Assembly: GCF_026914185.1 (NCBI RefSeq)
Contig: NC_070563.1
Coordinates: 5,601,001-5,665,000, forward strand
DNA: 64,000 nt
Source of the DNA: Puccinia triticina
Taxonomy: Eukaryota; Basidiomycota; Pucciniomycetes; Pucciniales; Pucciniaceae
Reading direction: 5' to 3'
Shown here: positions 11,585 to 23,452 of the stretch, piece by piece
Layout: every line of letters begins with the position of its first letter
Numbering within the stretch: position 1 is the first letter of the stretch
The notes under the pieces: generated by a model
Told to the model about the DNA's origin: nothing
The model's database searches: none
Seen by the model: the letters and a program-made list of their open reading frames with translations, nothing else
Translations under genes and position numbers: made by a program

Positions 11585-13761
11585 ATGCTTTACCAATCAC
11601 TTCTTCTTGCTTCCTGGATTATTTCAATCTTTGCAGTTTTACCTGAGCTCAGTAATAAGATTGAAGCAAGTAGTAGTGGAGTGAGGAAACTCAGAACAGA
11701 TGATAGATTACATGGTGAGCATTCATATTTTTATCAAGTGCATCTGTTGGAACACTTTCCATGGCATCTCTTAAACCTTGAAAATCTTGCTCAAAATCTG
11801 ATTAATCCTCACCATTCACAAGAAAATACCAAAGCACTTACAATCAAGCCAAATGAATCACCCTTCCTAGTAGATGATTCAAGCCCACCCAGAAAAAAAC
11901 AGAGAACAGGCCAAGATATTTTGCCTCAAAGGCGTAAGTTCATTGCTAAAAATGAATCACTCCATTTACCAATTTTAACCTCATGATTTGCCTGATTGGT
12001 TCTGTTTATTCAGGATCAAGGATACTTGAGGCTTGGGAAATGAATCAAGGTAAAGTCTCTTTGAATTTTTTTTTTTGGATAGATAACCAAGTATTGGAAA
12101 TTGAAGTTAGATAAATTTCCCTTCAATATTTTAGAAAAAGTTGAAGCGGTTCATAAACACTCAGAACCAATATCTGTATTGACAAAGGAATTGAACAGGT
12201 ATCTCTCTGCTTTGGAAAATATGGCCCCACATCTCAACTATGAGCAGGTATCCAAGACAAGAAGCATACTTGAACAATCTGAGAAGAATATCAAGGAATT
12301 CATGCAATGGAGGCTTTTGCAGCTAGCAAACATCAAGACATATTTCTCATCAAATGACCTCACCAAATGGATGCTTGAAACTCAGAACAGCCTTGAATCC
12401 CAAGAAACTACCTCACCAATAATTCCAATTGAATCATCTTCACAAATATTCCAGGAATACCTTCAGGAATCTAGAAATTTTGTTTTGAAAGATGTGATGA
12501 AGCTTATCACTGATCACAAAAACATTTTCAATGATCCCTACATGAAGGAAAAATTCATACCCTTTGATTATTCCACAGCTTGGAAATATGCAAACACAGT
12601 TTTGAATTTTTTGTTTGAAAATCAACTGATCAATGGAAGTATGGTAAGAAATATGTTTGAAGATGATAGGATAGTGAAATAAGTTATTTTAATCACCCAT
12701 AACTTTACCAATGATCACTGGCTTTCAAACATCTTGCCAAAAAGACCTATCAGATTTACAACACACTGGTACTGGCATTGCTTTAATAGGTATCCTTCAG
12801 GTAATTCTATGATTCTTCAAAATTAAATCAAGTCATATTCTTTGATTACTGATTCAAATATTTCTATTCATTCAAAAAAGTTTTGGGGAAAAAAGAAGAA
12901 ATCTTTCTTGATTTGGTTTCTCATGTAGAATATGTAAAGGAGATTTGTGAAGATTTCATGTGAAGTATTCAATCAAGATATTTCAATGGTAAAACAATTG
13001 CAGAGACAGAAGGCATCTATCCAGAAAATTGGAAAGAAGTTTCAAGCTTACTTTCAACTGAAAACTATTTTGGTAAATTGAAAGATTTAATTGCAGCCAA
13101 CAATTCAATATTACTCAAAAGAAAAGATGAATTTGATTCTCCAATATTGATTGACCCATCTGGATTCAAACAAACAATGATCAACATGATTACCAAACTG
13201 GTTACCAAATGCCCTGAAATTTTTTCTATATTTGCTCATTATAATGAAAGACTGGTCCCAGCAATTTTTTCGCTCTTGGGATACATTGAATTCAACCTAT
13301 GTCCAGGAGTAATCAATGAAGTGTATGTTCTCAATTTGATGATAACAAATAGCTTGTGAATCTGAAAAAACTAATTTTTGGATAATTTTCTTGACAAAAG
13401 GATAAATAATATTACATTCCTAGATTTGATCCTCAATTCAAAATCACTGAGAAGAAATTACACCCAATCTGACTTTGAAGACAAAGTGAAGCTAGTTTCA
13501 CTTGCCTCAAGCAGAGAAAGCATAAATATGCTTAATGACAGTTATCAAAATCTTTCCACCATGCCATCTTTCATAGGTAAGTATAACTTACATCTTGAAA
13601 ATGAGATTGTTGAAGGATATAGGAAACATAATGAGAAGATAAAACCTGAATATGAACAGATTTACCATAGATTGTTGAATAAAGAGAGAAAGATGATCTC
13701 TATTTTACGTCGAAATTACAGTAGATCAATTAGGGACCCTTTCCTTTGGAATTTCAACTAA
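11585..13761 (+). pseudogene. Secreted protein gene with no recognised family, two in-frame stops
   Basis: Five exons fit: 11585-11933, 12014-12049, 12111-12800, 12881-13322 and 13401-13761, total 1878 nt, an exact multiple of 3 (625 codons plus stop). Introns are 61-80 bp and GT-AG. The N-terminus (MLYQSLLLASWIISIFAVLP) is a clear signal peptide. A short Pro/Lys-rich stretch (PPRKKQR) follows, then a long helical, Lys/Glu/Asn-rich body with no family I know. Two stops break it: TAA at 12680 and TGA at 12961. The frame resumes directly after both, and no alternative intron removes them without shifting the frame. Size, secretion signal, AT-rich codons and location in repeat-rich DNA fit a rust effector-like gene that has decayed (inference). 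If the stops were sequencing errors, it would be an intact gene of about 625 aa. Confidence 0.68.
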
Positions 13762-14374
13762 CACATGGGGCCTAAATGTGTGTTCATGTATATTTTGGTT
13801 TGCTTCCCCTTCTTATCACGTCTTAATCACTTACTCCCTCAAAGCTTCACATTTTATTTCTAATATTCAAGATTGAAATTTTCCAAACAGCTTCAGTGAC
13901 TAAGATTAATTCATCCTGTTAATCAAGATCCAATTTCACTGTTGACCTGCCTTTCTTGTTCACCATTTTTTACATTGTATAATGAATAGAGATGGCCCCA
14001 ACGAACCCGTTGTGGGTACCTGCTATCCGCTGGCGGGTACCGGCCCCGGGTCGGCGGGTACCTGCCAGCGTGTGCGTGTTCGGGTGTGGATGTTGGGTTT
14101 CTGGGAGAAATCCAGCGGGTACCCGCCCTTATTTGGCCACGGGGCGACTGCCACCGTCCACGACCCAAATGAATTCCTTCCGATTGAAGAGGTTGTGTAG
14201 CCTCTTCGATCAGAAGGAACCCCTTCGGGCCAAGGAGTAACCTCTTTGATCGGAAGGAATGCCTTCCGGTCAAAGAGGTTACACACCCTCCTCGGCCGGA
14301 AGGAGTCTTTCCAGTCGAAGAGGTTACCCAACCTCCTCGGCCGGAAGGAATGCCTTCCGGTCGAAGAGGTTACA

Positions 14375-15129
14375 TGTCAGCCCTTGGCTAGTCCAGACAG
14401 CGCCAAAGCTGACACTACACGCGCAGCAGAAGAGCTGTGCGCGCATAGTGCCGCTCCAAGCACACCACGCGCCAAAGACAGCGAGTGCACAAGCAAGCGC
14501 GACAAGTAGAGTTCCACAACACTCACGGGTTGTCAAGCTTGAGTGAGCACATTCCACGCGAATGTTCTACGCGTGGAAATGGTATGTCAAAATCAAGTGA
14601 GAACAATCCACGCGAAGTTGTCACGCGTGGATCTAGTAGAACGTTGTGAAGACCTGACTCCTAAGTGTGGCCATCACAATCGGCTATAAAAGACCTGGCG
14701 CCTCCGCCCCACATAGGGTCCACCAGATTATTTTTAGATTACCAAGCCCGTCATCCTTGTTTGATACAAAACAACCGGGGCTTTTTATCTAGTTACATCT
14801 CAACATTCCTATATCTTCAATACTCTTTCATCCTTGAGTCCCTTGCCTCCGCTTCCGCCGCCACATCCGCCTACACCGTTGACTCCTCCACTACTCTTCT
14901 CTCCCACTTCTTTCCTCTCGCCACTCGCTACCTTACCAGGCAAGCTAGAGTTTTTCTTTCACGAACCTTCTTAGGTTCAGGTACAACTTAGCTCTACCAG
15001 CCCCTCCACCGGAGGCGCGGCTTTCTCCTCCCGCCCCGCGGTTGAGTTTGAGCGTGTTTTCCTCTTTAGGAACTCGCAACTTGTCATTTTCCATTCAGGG
15101 CGTCGCCACTTTAGAGACGCGCCCTGACA
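14375..15129 (+). mobile_element. Solo LTR of a retrotransposon, 755 bp
   Basis: It begins TGTCAG and ends CTGACA, and is flanked by the 5-bp duplication TTACA (14370-14374 and 15130-15134). A TATA box (TATAAAA) at 14685-14691 lies upstream of a pyrimidine-rich R/U5-like region. No internal domain is present, so this is the product of LTR-LTR recombination. It is inserted in the hAT-like element 13987-15484 and is therefore younger. Confidence 0.9.
14540..14632 (+). promoter_or_regulatory. Duplicated ACGCGT-centred dyads upstream of the LTR TATA box
   Basis: Two similar segments each hold CCACGCG...CGCGTGG, with ACGCGT at 14569-14574 and 14623-14628, exactly 54 bp apart and 111 and 57 bp before the TATA box. 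ACGCGT is the known MCB site of the fungal MBF cell-cycle factor; its use here is inference. Confidence 0.5.
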
Positions 15130-15614
15130 TTACACAACCTCCTCGGCAAAAAGGAGTCCTTCCAGTCGAAGAGGTTACTAAACCTCCTCGGCTGGAAGGG
15201 GGTCCTTCCGATCAAAGAGGCTACACAACCTCTTCGATCGGAAGGAATGCCTTCCGTTCGCAGAGGCTAACACAACCTTCCCGGCCGGAAGGAATGCCTT
15301 CCGGTCGATTTTGAGGGGCGGGTACCTGCGGATACCCGTGCGGGCACCTGCAGGTACCCGCTCTGACCCACTCTGCGGGTGCGGGTGCGGGTGCGGGTGC
15401 GGGTGCGGGTGTCCAATTTTTGGCAAAAAGGCTGGCGGGTACCCGCACCCAAACAGGTACCCGGGTTCACAGGGGCCATCTCTAATAATGAATTTCTATT
15501 TTTATCTTTCACTTTGATGATGGCATGCTGGCCCTTGGATAGGGGTGGTCTTTGGCACCTGGATATGGATACCTGCATGGATTCCAAAATTTTGTGGAAA
15601 TTTAGATCAAGGTT

Positions 15615-16534
15615 TTCCCCTTTAGAGAATCTGCCGTTGGACCCGGGTGCCGCACCCGTTTTACCTGAAAAATAGGCACCCACACCCGTACCCGGCACCT
15701 GCCGGCGGGTGCCGCGGGTGTACCGGCGGGTGCCGCCGGAAAGGATCCCTTCCGGGAGACGAGGCTGTTGTAGTCTTGTCGTCCGCAAGGGATCCGCGGA
15801 CGACGAGGCTACAACAGCCTCGTCGCTCGCAAGGGATCCGCGGACGACGAGGCTACAACAGCCTCGTCGCTCGCAAGTGATCCCTTGCGGACGACGAGGC
15901 TGTATCTTGTCGTCCGCAAGGGTTCACTTGCGGACGACGAGATACAGCCTCCTCGTCCGCAAGGGATCCCTTCCGGGAGACGAGGCTGTTGTAGCCTCGT
16001 CCTCCGCAAGGGATCCGGACGACGAGGCTACAACAACCTCGTCTCACTGAAGGGATCCCTCCCGGACGATGACGCTACAACAGCCTCGTCTCCCGGAAGG
16101 GATTCCTCCCAGACGACGAGGCTACAACAGCCTCGTCTCCCGGAAGGGATTCCTCCCGGACGACGAGGCTACAACAGCCTCGTCTCCCGGAAGGGATTCC
16201 TCCCGGACGACGAGGCTACAACAGCCTCGTCTCCCGGAAGGGATTCCTCCCGGACGACGAGGCTACAACAGCCTCGTCTCCCGGAAGGGATTCCACCCGG
16301 ACGACGAGGCTATGCTGTAGCCTCTTCGTCTGGACGACCCAAACCCGCCGCATCCGGGGGAGCTGGGGCGGTACCTGGGCAGGTACCCGGGTGCCGCACC
16401 CGTTTTACCCAAAAAACAGGCACCCGTACCCGCACCCGGCACCCGCGCGCGGGTGCGGGGCGGGTGCCGGAGGTACCTGCCAACGGGTGCCGGGTACCTG
16501 CCGCGGGTCCAACGGTAGATTCTCTATTCCCCTT
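15615..16534. mobile_element. Non-autonomous hAT-like element, 904 bp
   Basis: The element is 15623-16526. Its terminal repeats are TAGAGAATCTGCCGTTGGAC and an inverted copy with one change, flanked by the 8-bp duplication TTCCCCTT (15615-15622 and 16527-16534). Both ends carry GGGTGCCGCACCCG/GGTACC subterminal motifs and the centre is a tandem palindromic array. There is no coding capacity. Confidence 0.9.
16075..16310. repeat. 47-bp tandem array inside the hAT-like element
   Basis: About five units of CCTCGTCTCCCGGAAGGGAT plus a TCCTCCCGGACGACGAGG half. Each unit contains inverted halves (CCTCGTC...GACGAGG), so single strands would form strings of hairpins. Older, diverged copies extend left to about 15740. 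Confidence 0.8.
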
Positions 16535-17998
16535 TAAGTCTTTCAAAAAGAGGAATACAAGGGGGTGACTAAAACAGCTCAAGGTTTTACCCATTGCATC
16601 TTGGAAAATAGAAGAACTTGCTAAATGCAATCCAAAAATTACCTACACCTAATAAATTACAATTTGATAGAAGTAGAGAGAAGAAAAGAATACACCAGGT
16701 TTGTTGCAGATTTCAATAAAACATCATTTTGGACATGCCCACTGATTTCCAGCTCTTTTGTTACCAGAAGTGTCTGCTGCTCAGCCCTTGAATGGCTTGA
16801 ATCTTGATGTTTCTACAGAATTCATCCCCTGGATGGTCTCCAAGCATCCACTGGATGGTATGCAAGTGTCCACTGGATGTCTTCAACCATCCTTGGATTG
16901 CCAAAATATCAGGCCAGCTGAAGCAGGAGTGAGCCCCCAGAGGGGATACATGAGGTCCATATCACCTTAATTCTCACTCATCAGCTGTTAAATTAACCAT
17001 AATCCCTAAGCCACCTGATCACAGTAGGTTATCTTTTGATACACTTCCACTATCACTCCATTAAGCCTTCCAATTGGAGATTGAGCAGCTTTTTTTGGTG
17101 TCTAGAGACCAGGAAAGGCAAAGTTTCCCTCATACATCCATTAGAAAAAAATTCCCAGAAACAATTTTGAGCTTTTCACCGGCACCGCTGACCTTGAGGC
17201 CACGGATCAAAAGTTTGGTCAGAGTCAGATGGGTGTGGCTTCATGCGCGTGGTGGAGTTGACCTTTTTTCTCCAGCAAATCTTCACCCCACTTTCAAAGG
17301 CAAGCTAAACTAAGCTGCTCCAAGGAGTTGCAAAGCGTCTGCAAAGGAGAGGCTAATGTGTGCAGTTGGAGGTGTGGCCTGACAAAATTGGGATTTTCAT
17401 GATATTTTGCGGTTTTTTTACTTCAACATCATGTAGCACCTTTAACTCAGCATCCTGAAGAACAATAAACTTGGCAGAAGTGAAGTCTTCCTTCTTGCCT
17501 ATCATTCAAAAAGGAAACTCTCTCCAAAGTGTCTTTATTGAGGCCTCTACATGTGTTTCAAAAAAGCCATTTTTCAGTGTCTAAGTGGCTCTGGGGGTGT
17601 GAAAGGGGTGTGATAGGGTTCTACCTCCGCGACCTGTAATTCTGATTGGCCTATGGCAAAATTTACAAGAAGCACATTTTTTTCCCAACTTGAAGCTATC
17701 AGGTCACGTAGAAAATCATGAGGATTACAATGGTACCATTGGCTTCCCATATTTTGTTGATCTTGCCAGTTATCTGAGGGATTGTATGGTCTGTTGAGCC
17801 ATTTGGCTAGTATGTACTTTCACGCGAGAACTGCGTGCAAGTCCCTCCCTGGCGGCAGGGTGCTCCGCACCCCGCGAGCACGGGAGGGACTTGTGTGAAG
17901 TTTGTTTCATAGGCTCCTGTTTATAGATTCATTCAGTTGTTTATAAGAAAAGTGCTAACGATTGTTTCCTTGATCCATCGTAGATCCAACCCTGACCC
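16535..17998. other. Intergenic DNA and presumed RAD5 promoter
   Basis: No gene is supported. A hairpin at 17839-17892 pairs AAGTCCCTCCC with GGGAGGGACTT about 107 bp before the RAD5 start. Its motif also borders the MITE-like segment at 57.5-58.1 kb. Confidence 0.5.
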
Positions 17999-20900
17999 AT
18001 GGCTGAATCTCTAGAGGGACTCGATCGTTTATCCCCGGACGCCAGCTTCTTCGACGCGACTGTAAATAAAACCGAAGGCACACCTGAACAATCCTCAATC
18101 AAAGAAGAGGTGGCTGTTGACCAGATCACATTGAACGGGACAACTTCAGAAAATTTCGCGAAGGATTCCACTCCAGTCGCAGTAGTGACACCAAGCAAAC
18201 GTCCTCGATTTTTTCGAAGTCCTAGCCCAGACAACAAGGTCGCCACCTCGCCCCCCAAATCTGGTCATAGGGCGGTTTTAGCGGAAAGCAACCAGCAAAC
18301 TGTTGATCCTCGAACCCCTACGCGTTCCAAGGATGACACTCATCGATCTTCCAGCAAGCACACCCCACTATCTCCACTGTCACCTCGGTTGAACAAAAAG
18401 AGTAAAATCGCGAACTCGCCAGATTCCTCAATCACCTCAATCAAGAAAGACTCCTCGACTGACGGGGTTGAAAACAAGCGTCCCAGTGATTCTCAAGATA
18501 AATCGACTTGTCAGGCGTCTGATGAAGCACAAAAATTACGCGTGGACCAGCCGTTGTTTGAAAATGTTTCTGATCCGAGCGGCAAGTCTCAGGCAGCAGT
18601 CCTTGATTGTAAGCCCGACCATGACGCGCATGATATTCCTCAGACGAAAATCCTCAAGCTTGATCCTGAGGAGATTGAAATGTCTCAGCCAGCAATTCAC
18701 AAGCCTGTTGCTCACGATCGCGCTACTCATCAGCCGGCAAACCTCAAATCTGACCCTGACCGGCAAAATATTCCTCAACCGGCAGGCCTCGACCGCAAGC
18801 CCGACCTTTCGTCACGTGTGCCAGCGCCTTCAAGTTCAGCTGCCTCTGACAACAAATGTAAAACCGAGCCGACACCAAGCACCGATAACACTCAATCACG
18901 CACCGTGCTGCCACAATCCGAAGCTTCGATGGATGAAGATCGTAAACCAAACCTGAGTTCTAGATCTGACGTGAAGCCTGACCCTCAAACCTGGACCAGC
19001 AGCTCAAATTACATCGATCTTTCAAGCTCTCCAGACCCACCAGACTTTTCTTCCGTTTCCAAGAAAATAAAACCCGAATACAGCGGATCGTCTCGTCCCC
19101 CAGCTCCTCGCGCGTCGAAAGGTGCACTCCCGTCCTGGGAAAGGAAGTATATCGGTGGTCAGTTTCCACGAGATGTTACTGCTGTTTTGATTTATTCCTT
19201 TGCTGTCCCGAACCGCTCACTTTTCAAAGAATCAAATTAACATTAACCTTCATTTTTTTCCTGTTAGGATTCATGTGCGAAGGATACTTAATTTATTCGT
19301 CTGCCAGGCTGCGTGAGGGTGAATCGGTTTGGCTGTCAAGAAGCTCGGCGAATGAAGTCAAGAAAACCTCAAAATCAGTCTCGGCAAAAAAGGAAGACCA
19401 TGTTGTTAGGTCAATCCCCTAGCCTCATAGACACTCCAGGCCGAAATTGAAAGCTGATGCTGTGGACTAATTTGAATTACATACCATCATAGACTCGAGA
19501 GCAAGAACAATGGCGCATTTGCCCGATTAAACGAGAATTTTGCAAAATGGATCGTGAAATTAATCGACCAACGTCTGATAATTTTTGAAGGGAAAATGAT
19601 GTTTCCTCCGTCGAAGTGTTCTATTGGTACGTATCGAAAAAAAAATTCTGCATCCAAGATCACTTCCTGTGGACATTCCACACTATTATGGTAGCGTTGT
19701 TGTCGCTCCAGCTTTAAACCCTGAGTATGTCTTTTGGAATGTCTTGCAGGTGCAACGGTCCACTGTTATTTAAAGGCTTATCTCCTCCGGTCGGCGTTTG
19801 TTTCACCCACCGATAAAAAGTTTGACTCTCTAACCAACCTTCAGAAGTCGAAACTGGCCAATTTTTTCAACGCACCTGAAGCGAAAGAAGACAAAGAAAG
19901 GATGGACAGACAACGATCTGTCAACCACTTGTTCAGTACTATCAATCTCATCGCATCGATTTCCAGCCCTGCTAGCGCGAGATCTGGCAGTCGGCCGAAC
20001 ATCAGCAGCTTCAAGACAGCAGGTTCCGTTAAAACAGACCCTGATACAGAAGGTGTCATTGACCAGCAAAGCATAGATCAGGTTTACCAGAAAGCTACTG
20101 CGCACGATATGTCTCTAGATTTGCGTTCCCCTTGTGATGGGTTCGAGCTTCCATTACGGCCGTATCAGCAGCAGGGCTTGGGCTGGTTAATGAAAATGGA
20201 AGTTACTCTCGAGGACGCCAGAGAAGAGGTTTCGATACATCCTCTCTGGGAAGAGTGAGTCGCTTGAGCTTGCCATATGTCCGCTTCAAGACCCCTAACC
20301 GGTGACAAAATATGGGTTTTTAGATACCTATTTCCTCACGATGAAGACCAAGCACACCAAATTAACGGCCCTGATGAACAGTTTTGTAAGTCTGGAGTTT
20401 TGCTTTCTTTCATGCTCAAGGATTCTGTGAGGATGTAGCGAGCCACTGAATGCTTCCAACATTCTCCATTTCTCTTGAAGATTACAACCCCTATATGGGT
20501 GAATTTAGCTTCGAGTTCCCCAGGGCTTCCCGCAAATGCCAGGGTGGTATCCTTGCCGACGAGATGGGATTAGGCAAAACGATCCAAATGGCAGCCCTTA
20601 TTTGCACTGCTCGGCCGCCTAATCATCCTTTGTTGAAACCAGCAAATGACGACGACCAATGGTATGACTCAGACAAGAAACCTAAGATCAAAGCTGAGCA
20701 GGAAGCGTCGGGATGGGAAAGCAGTCCCCTCCAACAAGGCCCAACAAAGAGGAATTTGCTTCGCAAGTCTCACGCCACATTGGTCGTCTGTCCTCTAACT
20801 TTACTCGACCAATGGAAAGACGAGCTTGAAAGGTGCCACAAAGCACTCAAAGTTTTTGTTTATCACTCAGCTTCCAAAGCTGCATTGAGTGGTGCGGCTG

Positions 20901-23452
20901 ATCAATACGACGTCGTAATAACAACGTAAGCTTTCCGTATTTCAAGCTTCGAGCCCACTTTATCTGGAATTATGGATATCATGCGTAACTGATTTGACTC
21001 CTCGTAGCTATAACATCGTTGCAAGCGAGTGGGCGACGATCGATTCTAAGTCTAGCGAAATCCCAAAGCTCCATGGGTTATTTAAAGGTTTGCGGTGACG
21101 CCCATAAGCGCCGATTGCTTAGAAAATGTAACAAATGAGAACTGAAACATTCAAATTACAGTTGATTGGTATCGGATCATATTGGACGAGGGACACAACA
21201 TTAAGAACCCCAAGGCCCAATCATCCAAGGCATGTTATAACTTATCAGGACGCAGGCGATGGGTGCTCTCCGGAACACCGATTGTCAATAGACTTGAGGA
21301 TCTGTCTTCACTATTGCATTTTATCAGAGTGAGTCTCAGCTACCACTATTTCTGAATCATAATCTGCTGACTCATTGGCTTTCTCCGATTGTTTTATCAG
21401 CTGGAGCCTTGGGGAGATTTCTCCTTTTATCGATCCTTTGTCACGGTCCCTTTTAGCAAAAAAGATCCCAAAGTATTATCCAATGAGTTTACACTACAGA
21501 ACAGTTTTCACAACAAGCTGATGGTTTGTGAATGTCATAGGCTTTGGTTGTTGTCCAGACAATTATCGAAAGTGTCTTGCTGAGAAGAGAGAAGAAAATG
21601 AAAGATTTGAACGGAGAACCGATCGTGTCTTTACCGCCCAAACACATAAATCTCGCCTATCTAGAGCTCAACCGGAAAGAGCGAACGATCTACGATATGA
21701 TTTACAACAATGCGAAATCCGAATACATGGAGTACTTGGGGCAAGGAACTGTTATGAGCCATGTGACGGCTATCTTAGCGATCTTGATGCGACTCCGTCA
21801 AGCTGTTTTACATCCTTCGCTCGTCTTGAAAAAGATAAAATGGTCCAAGGGCCAGTCGGATGATGATGCCAAGACGATTGGGAATATAATGAAAGATTAT
21901 GAAAACTCGACTGACTCTTCCTTCGCTGCCAACCAATGGAAAGACTTGGAGAAAAGGCTCAAAGGTAAGAAAGGTGATGGAGAAGTCGAAGAGCAGGAAT
22001 GTGTGATGTGCCTAGATGTAAACGACAATTTCGAACTTTCTTCCTTCTCGTCTCGATGACTAACTCGATTGATCGCCCAGGTAATGGATTCTCGGGTCTT
22101 TCTGCCCTGCATGCACGCATTCTGCAAGGAATGCATCATGAGCTACATCGAAAATAAAGCTGGAGAAGAGGTGTGTCGCGTGAGGATAAACACATTGCTT
22201 GCTAACCACAGATCGGTTTGATTCTGATAAAAACGAAGAATGTTTTTCTAGACTACTTGTCCTACATGTGAAGTGGCCTTTCAAGAGACAGGGATCGTAG
22301 AGTTTGTCATGAATCGGTCCAAAAATTCATCGCAACCCTCCTCGGGAGTCAGTACACCAGGAGGACTATCTAGCGCTGCGATGAGTGAGGATGAAGCCCC
22401 GGAGATGGACACCAAACCAATCGACAAATCTCAAATCGGTTCAAAATCCTCGCGTGGTATGATTGATCTTGATTATCAACTGCCTATCGAAAGCATTCCG
22501 AAGTCGCGTAGCGATGATGAAGATGATGAAATCGGTGGAGGCTACTTGAAAAGGAATGACTTTATCTCTTCGACGAAATTGGAAGCTTTGACTGATCACT
22601 TGATCAGAGCACGAAGAGAAGATCCTGGGTTTTCGGCAGTTGTATTTAGTCAATTTACCGGCTTTCTAGACCTGATCGAGCAAGTCTTAAAGCGCGACAA
22701 ATTTAGGTATGTGAACGACCGTCGGAGGCCCCGTTGGAAGAATGCAGTACTGAGGAAAGAAATGTTGGTGATTTCCTCCAGATTTGTGAGACTTGATGGA
22801 ACATTGCCGTCACGTAAACGAAAAAAAGCTTTGGAAACTTTCAACGACCCTCGAAAGCCTTGTATCTTAGTCTGTTCCCTGAAAGTCGCTGGCGTCGGAT
22901 TAAATTTGATCAAAGCCAATCGAGTCTACATGATGGATACCTGGTGGAATGAAGCCATTGAAAGTACGCCACCAATTGGATGCTACACATCGACCAACAT
23001 CAACTCATTGCTGACTTTTTTCACTCCCCCCGCTCCCCGCCTGGCGATCTCGCTTTTCTAAGATCAAGCGATTGAGTAAGTGGTTACTTCGGTGTCCATA
23101 TCAAAAATACTTCCTCCAACCAGGGACAATACTGATTATTTCCATCATCTCTGTCCATTTGAACCAGCCGAATCCACAGATTTGGGCAAGACAAACCTAC
23201 CTACGTTGTCAGGTTCTTAGTTAGCAATAGTATTGAAGATCGAATGCTATCGATCCAAAAGAAAAAGAGAGCCATCATTAATGACGCTTTAGGTGGCAAC
23301 AAGAACTCGAAAGCTACTCAAGCACAAACATTGGAAAATTTCCAGGTGCGCTCTACTTTCCTTCCTTACACTCAAGTTTTGTTTGCTTCAACTGATTGGG
23401 ATTCCCCATTCTTCCGCATGCCTTTCGTTGTTAGGCCATCTTTGCGGATTAG
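17999..23452 (+). CDS. RAD5: DNA damage tolerance ATPase/E3 ubiquitin ligase Rad5, 1392 aa
   Basis: Sixteen exons: 17999-19157, 19268-19409, 19493-19626, 19750-20254, 20324-20385, 20481-20925, 21008-21087, 21162-21328, 21401-21472, 21541-22017, 22081-22170, 22252-22706, 22782-22963, 23063-23075, 23168-23345, 23435-23452. The total of 4179 nt is in frame without a stop. After a long Ser/Pro/Asp-rich N-terminus comes a HIRAN domain (about residues 380-520). Next is the SNF2 ATPase with Walker A DEMGLGKT (about 690), DEGH (about 850) and SGTP, a C3HC4 RING finger embedded between the lobes (CVMC...CMHAFC...CPTC, about 1075-1115), and helicase-C ending in IHRFGQ (about 1330). This order is diagnostic of Rad5/Rad8/HLTF, which poly-ubiquitinates PCNA and remodels stalled forks. 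The C-terminus TLENFQAIFAD matches the conserved Rad5 end. Exon 14 is only 13 nt. Confidence 0.96.

Larger units (their letters stand above)
13979..15492. mobile_element. Non-autonomous hAT-like element with a nested solo LTR
   Basis: The element proper is 13987-15484. Its termini are TAGAGATGGCCCC...GAACCCG on the left and the inverted match on the right, and it is bordered by the 8-bp duplication ATAATGAA (13979-13986 and 15485-15492). There is no transposase. Inside are GGTACC-rich subterminal zones, a GGTGCG run at 15376-15412, and palindromic blocks of the type AACCTCNTCGGCCGGAAGGA. Without the LTR and one copy of its duplication it would be 738 bp. Confidence 0.9.

Noticed and set aside
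12644..12683. A 40-bp intron that would remove the TAA at 12680
   Set aside because: It is shorter than any other intron here and shifts the downstream frame; a longer option (12644-12789) also breaks the frame.
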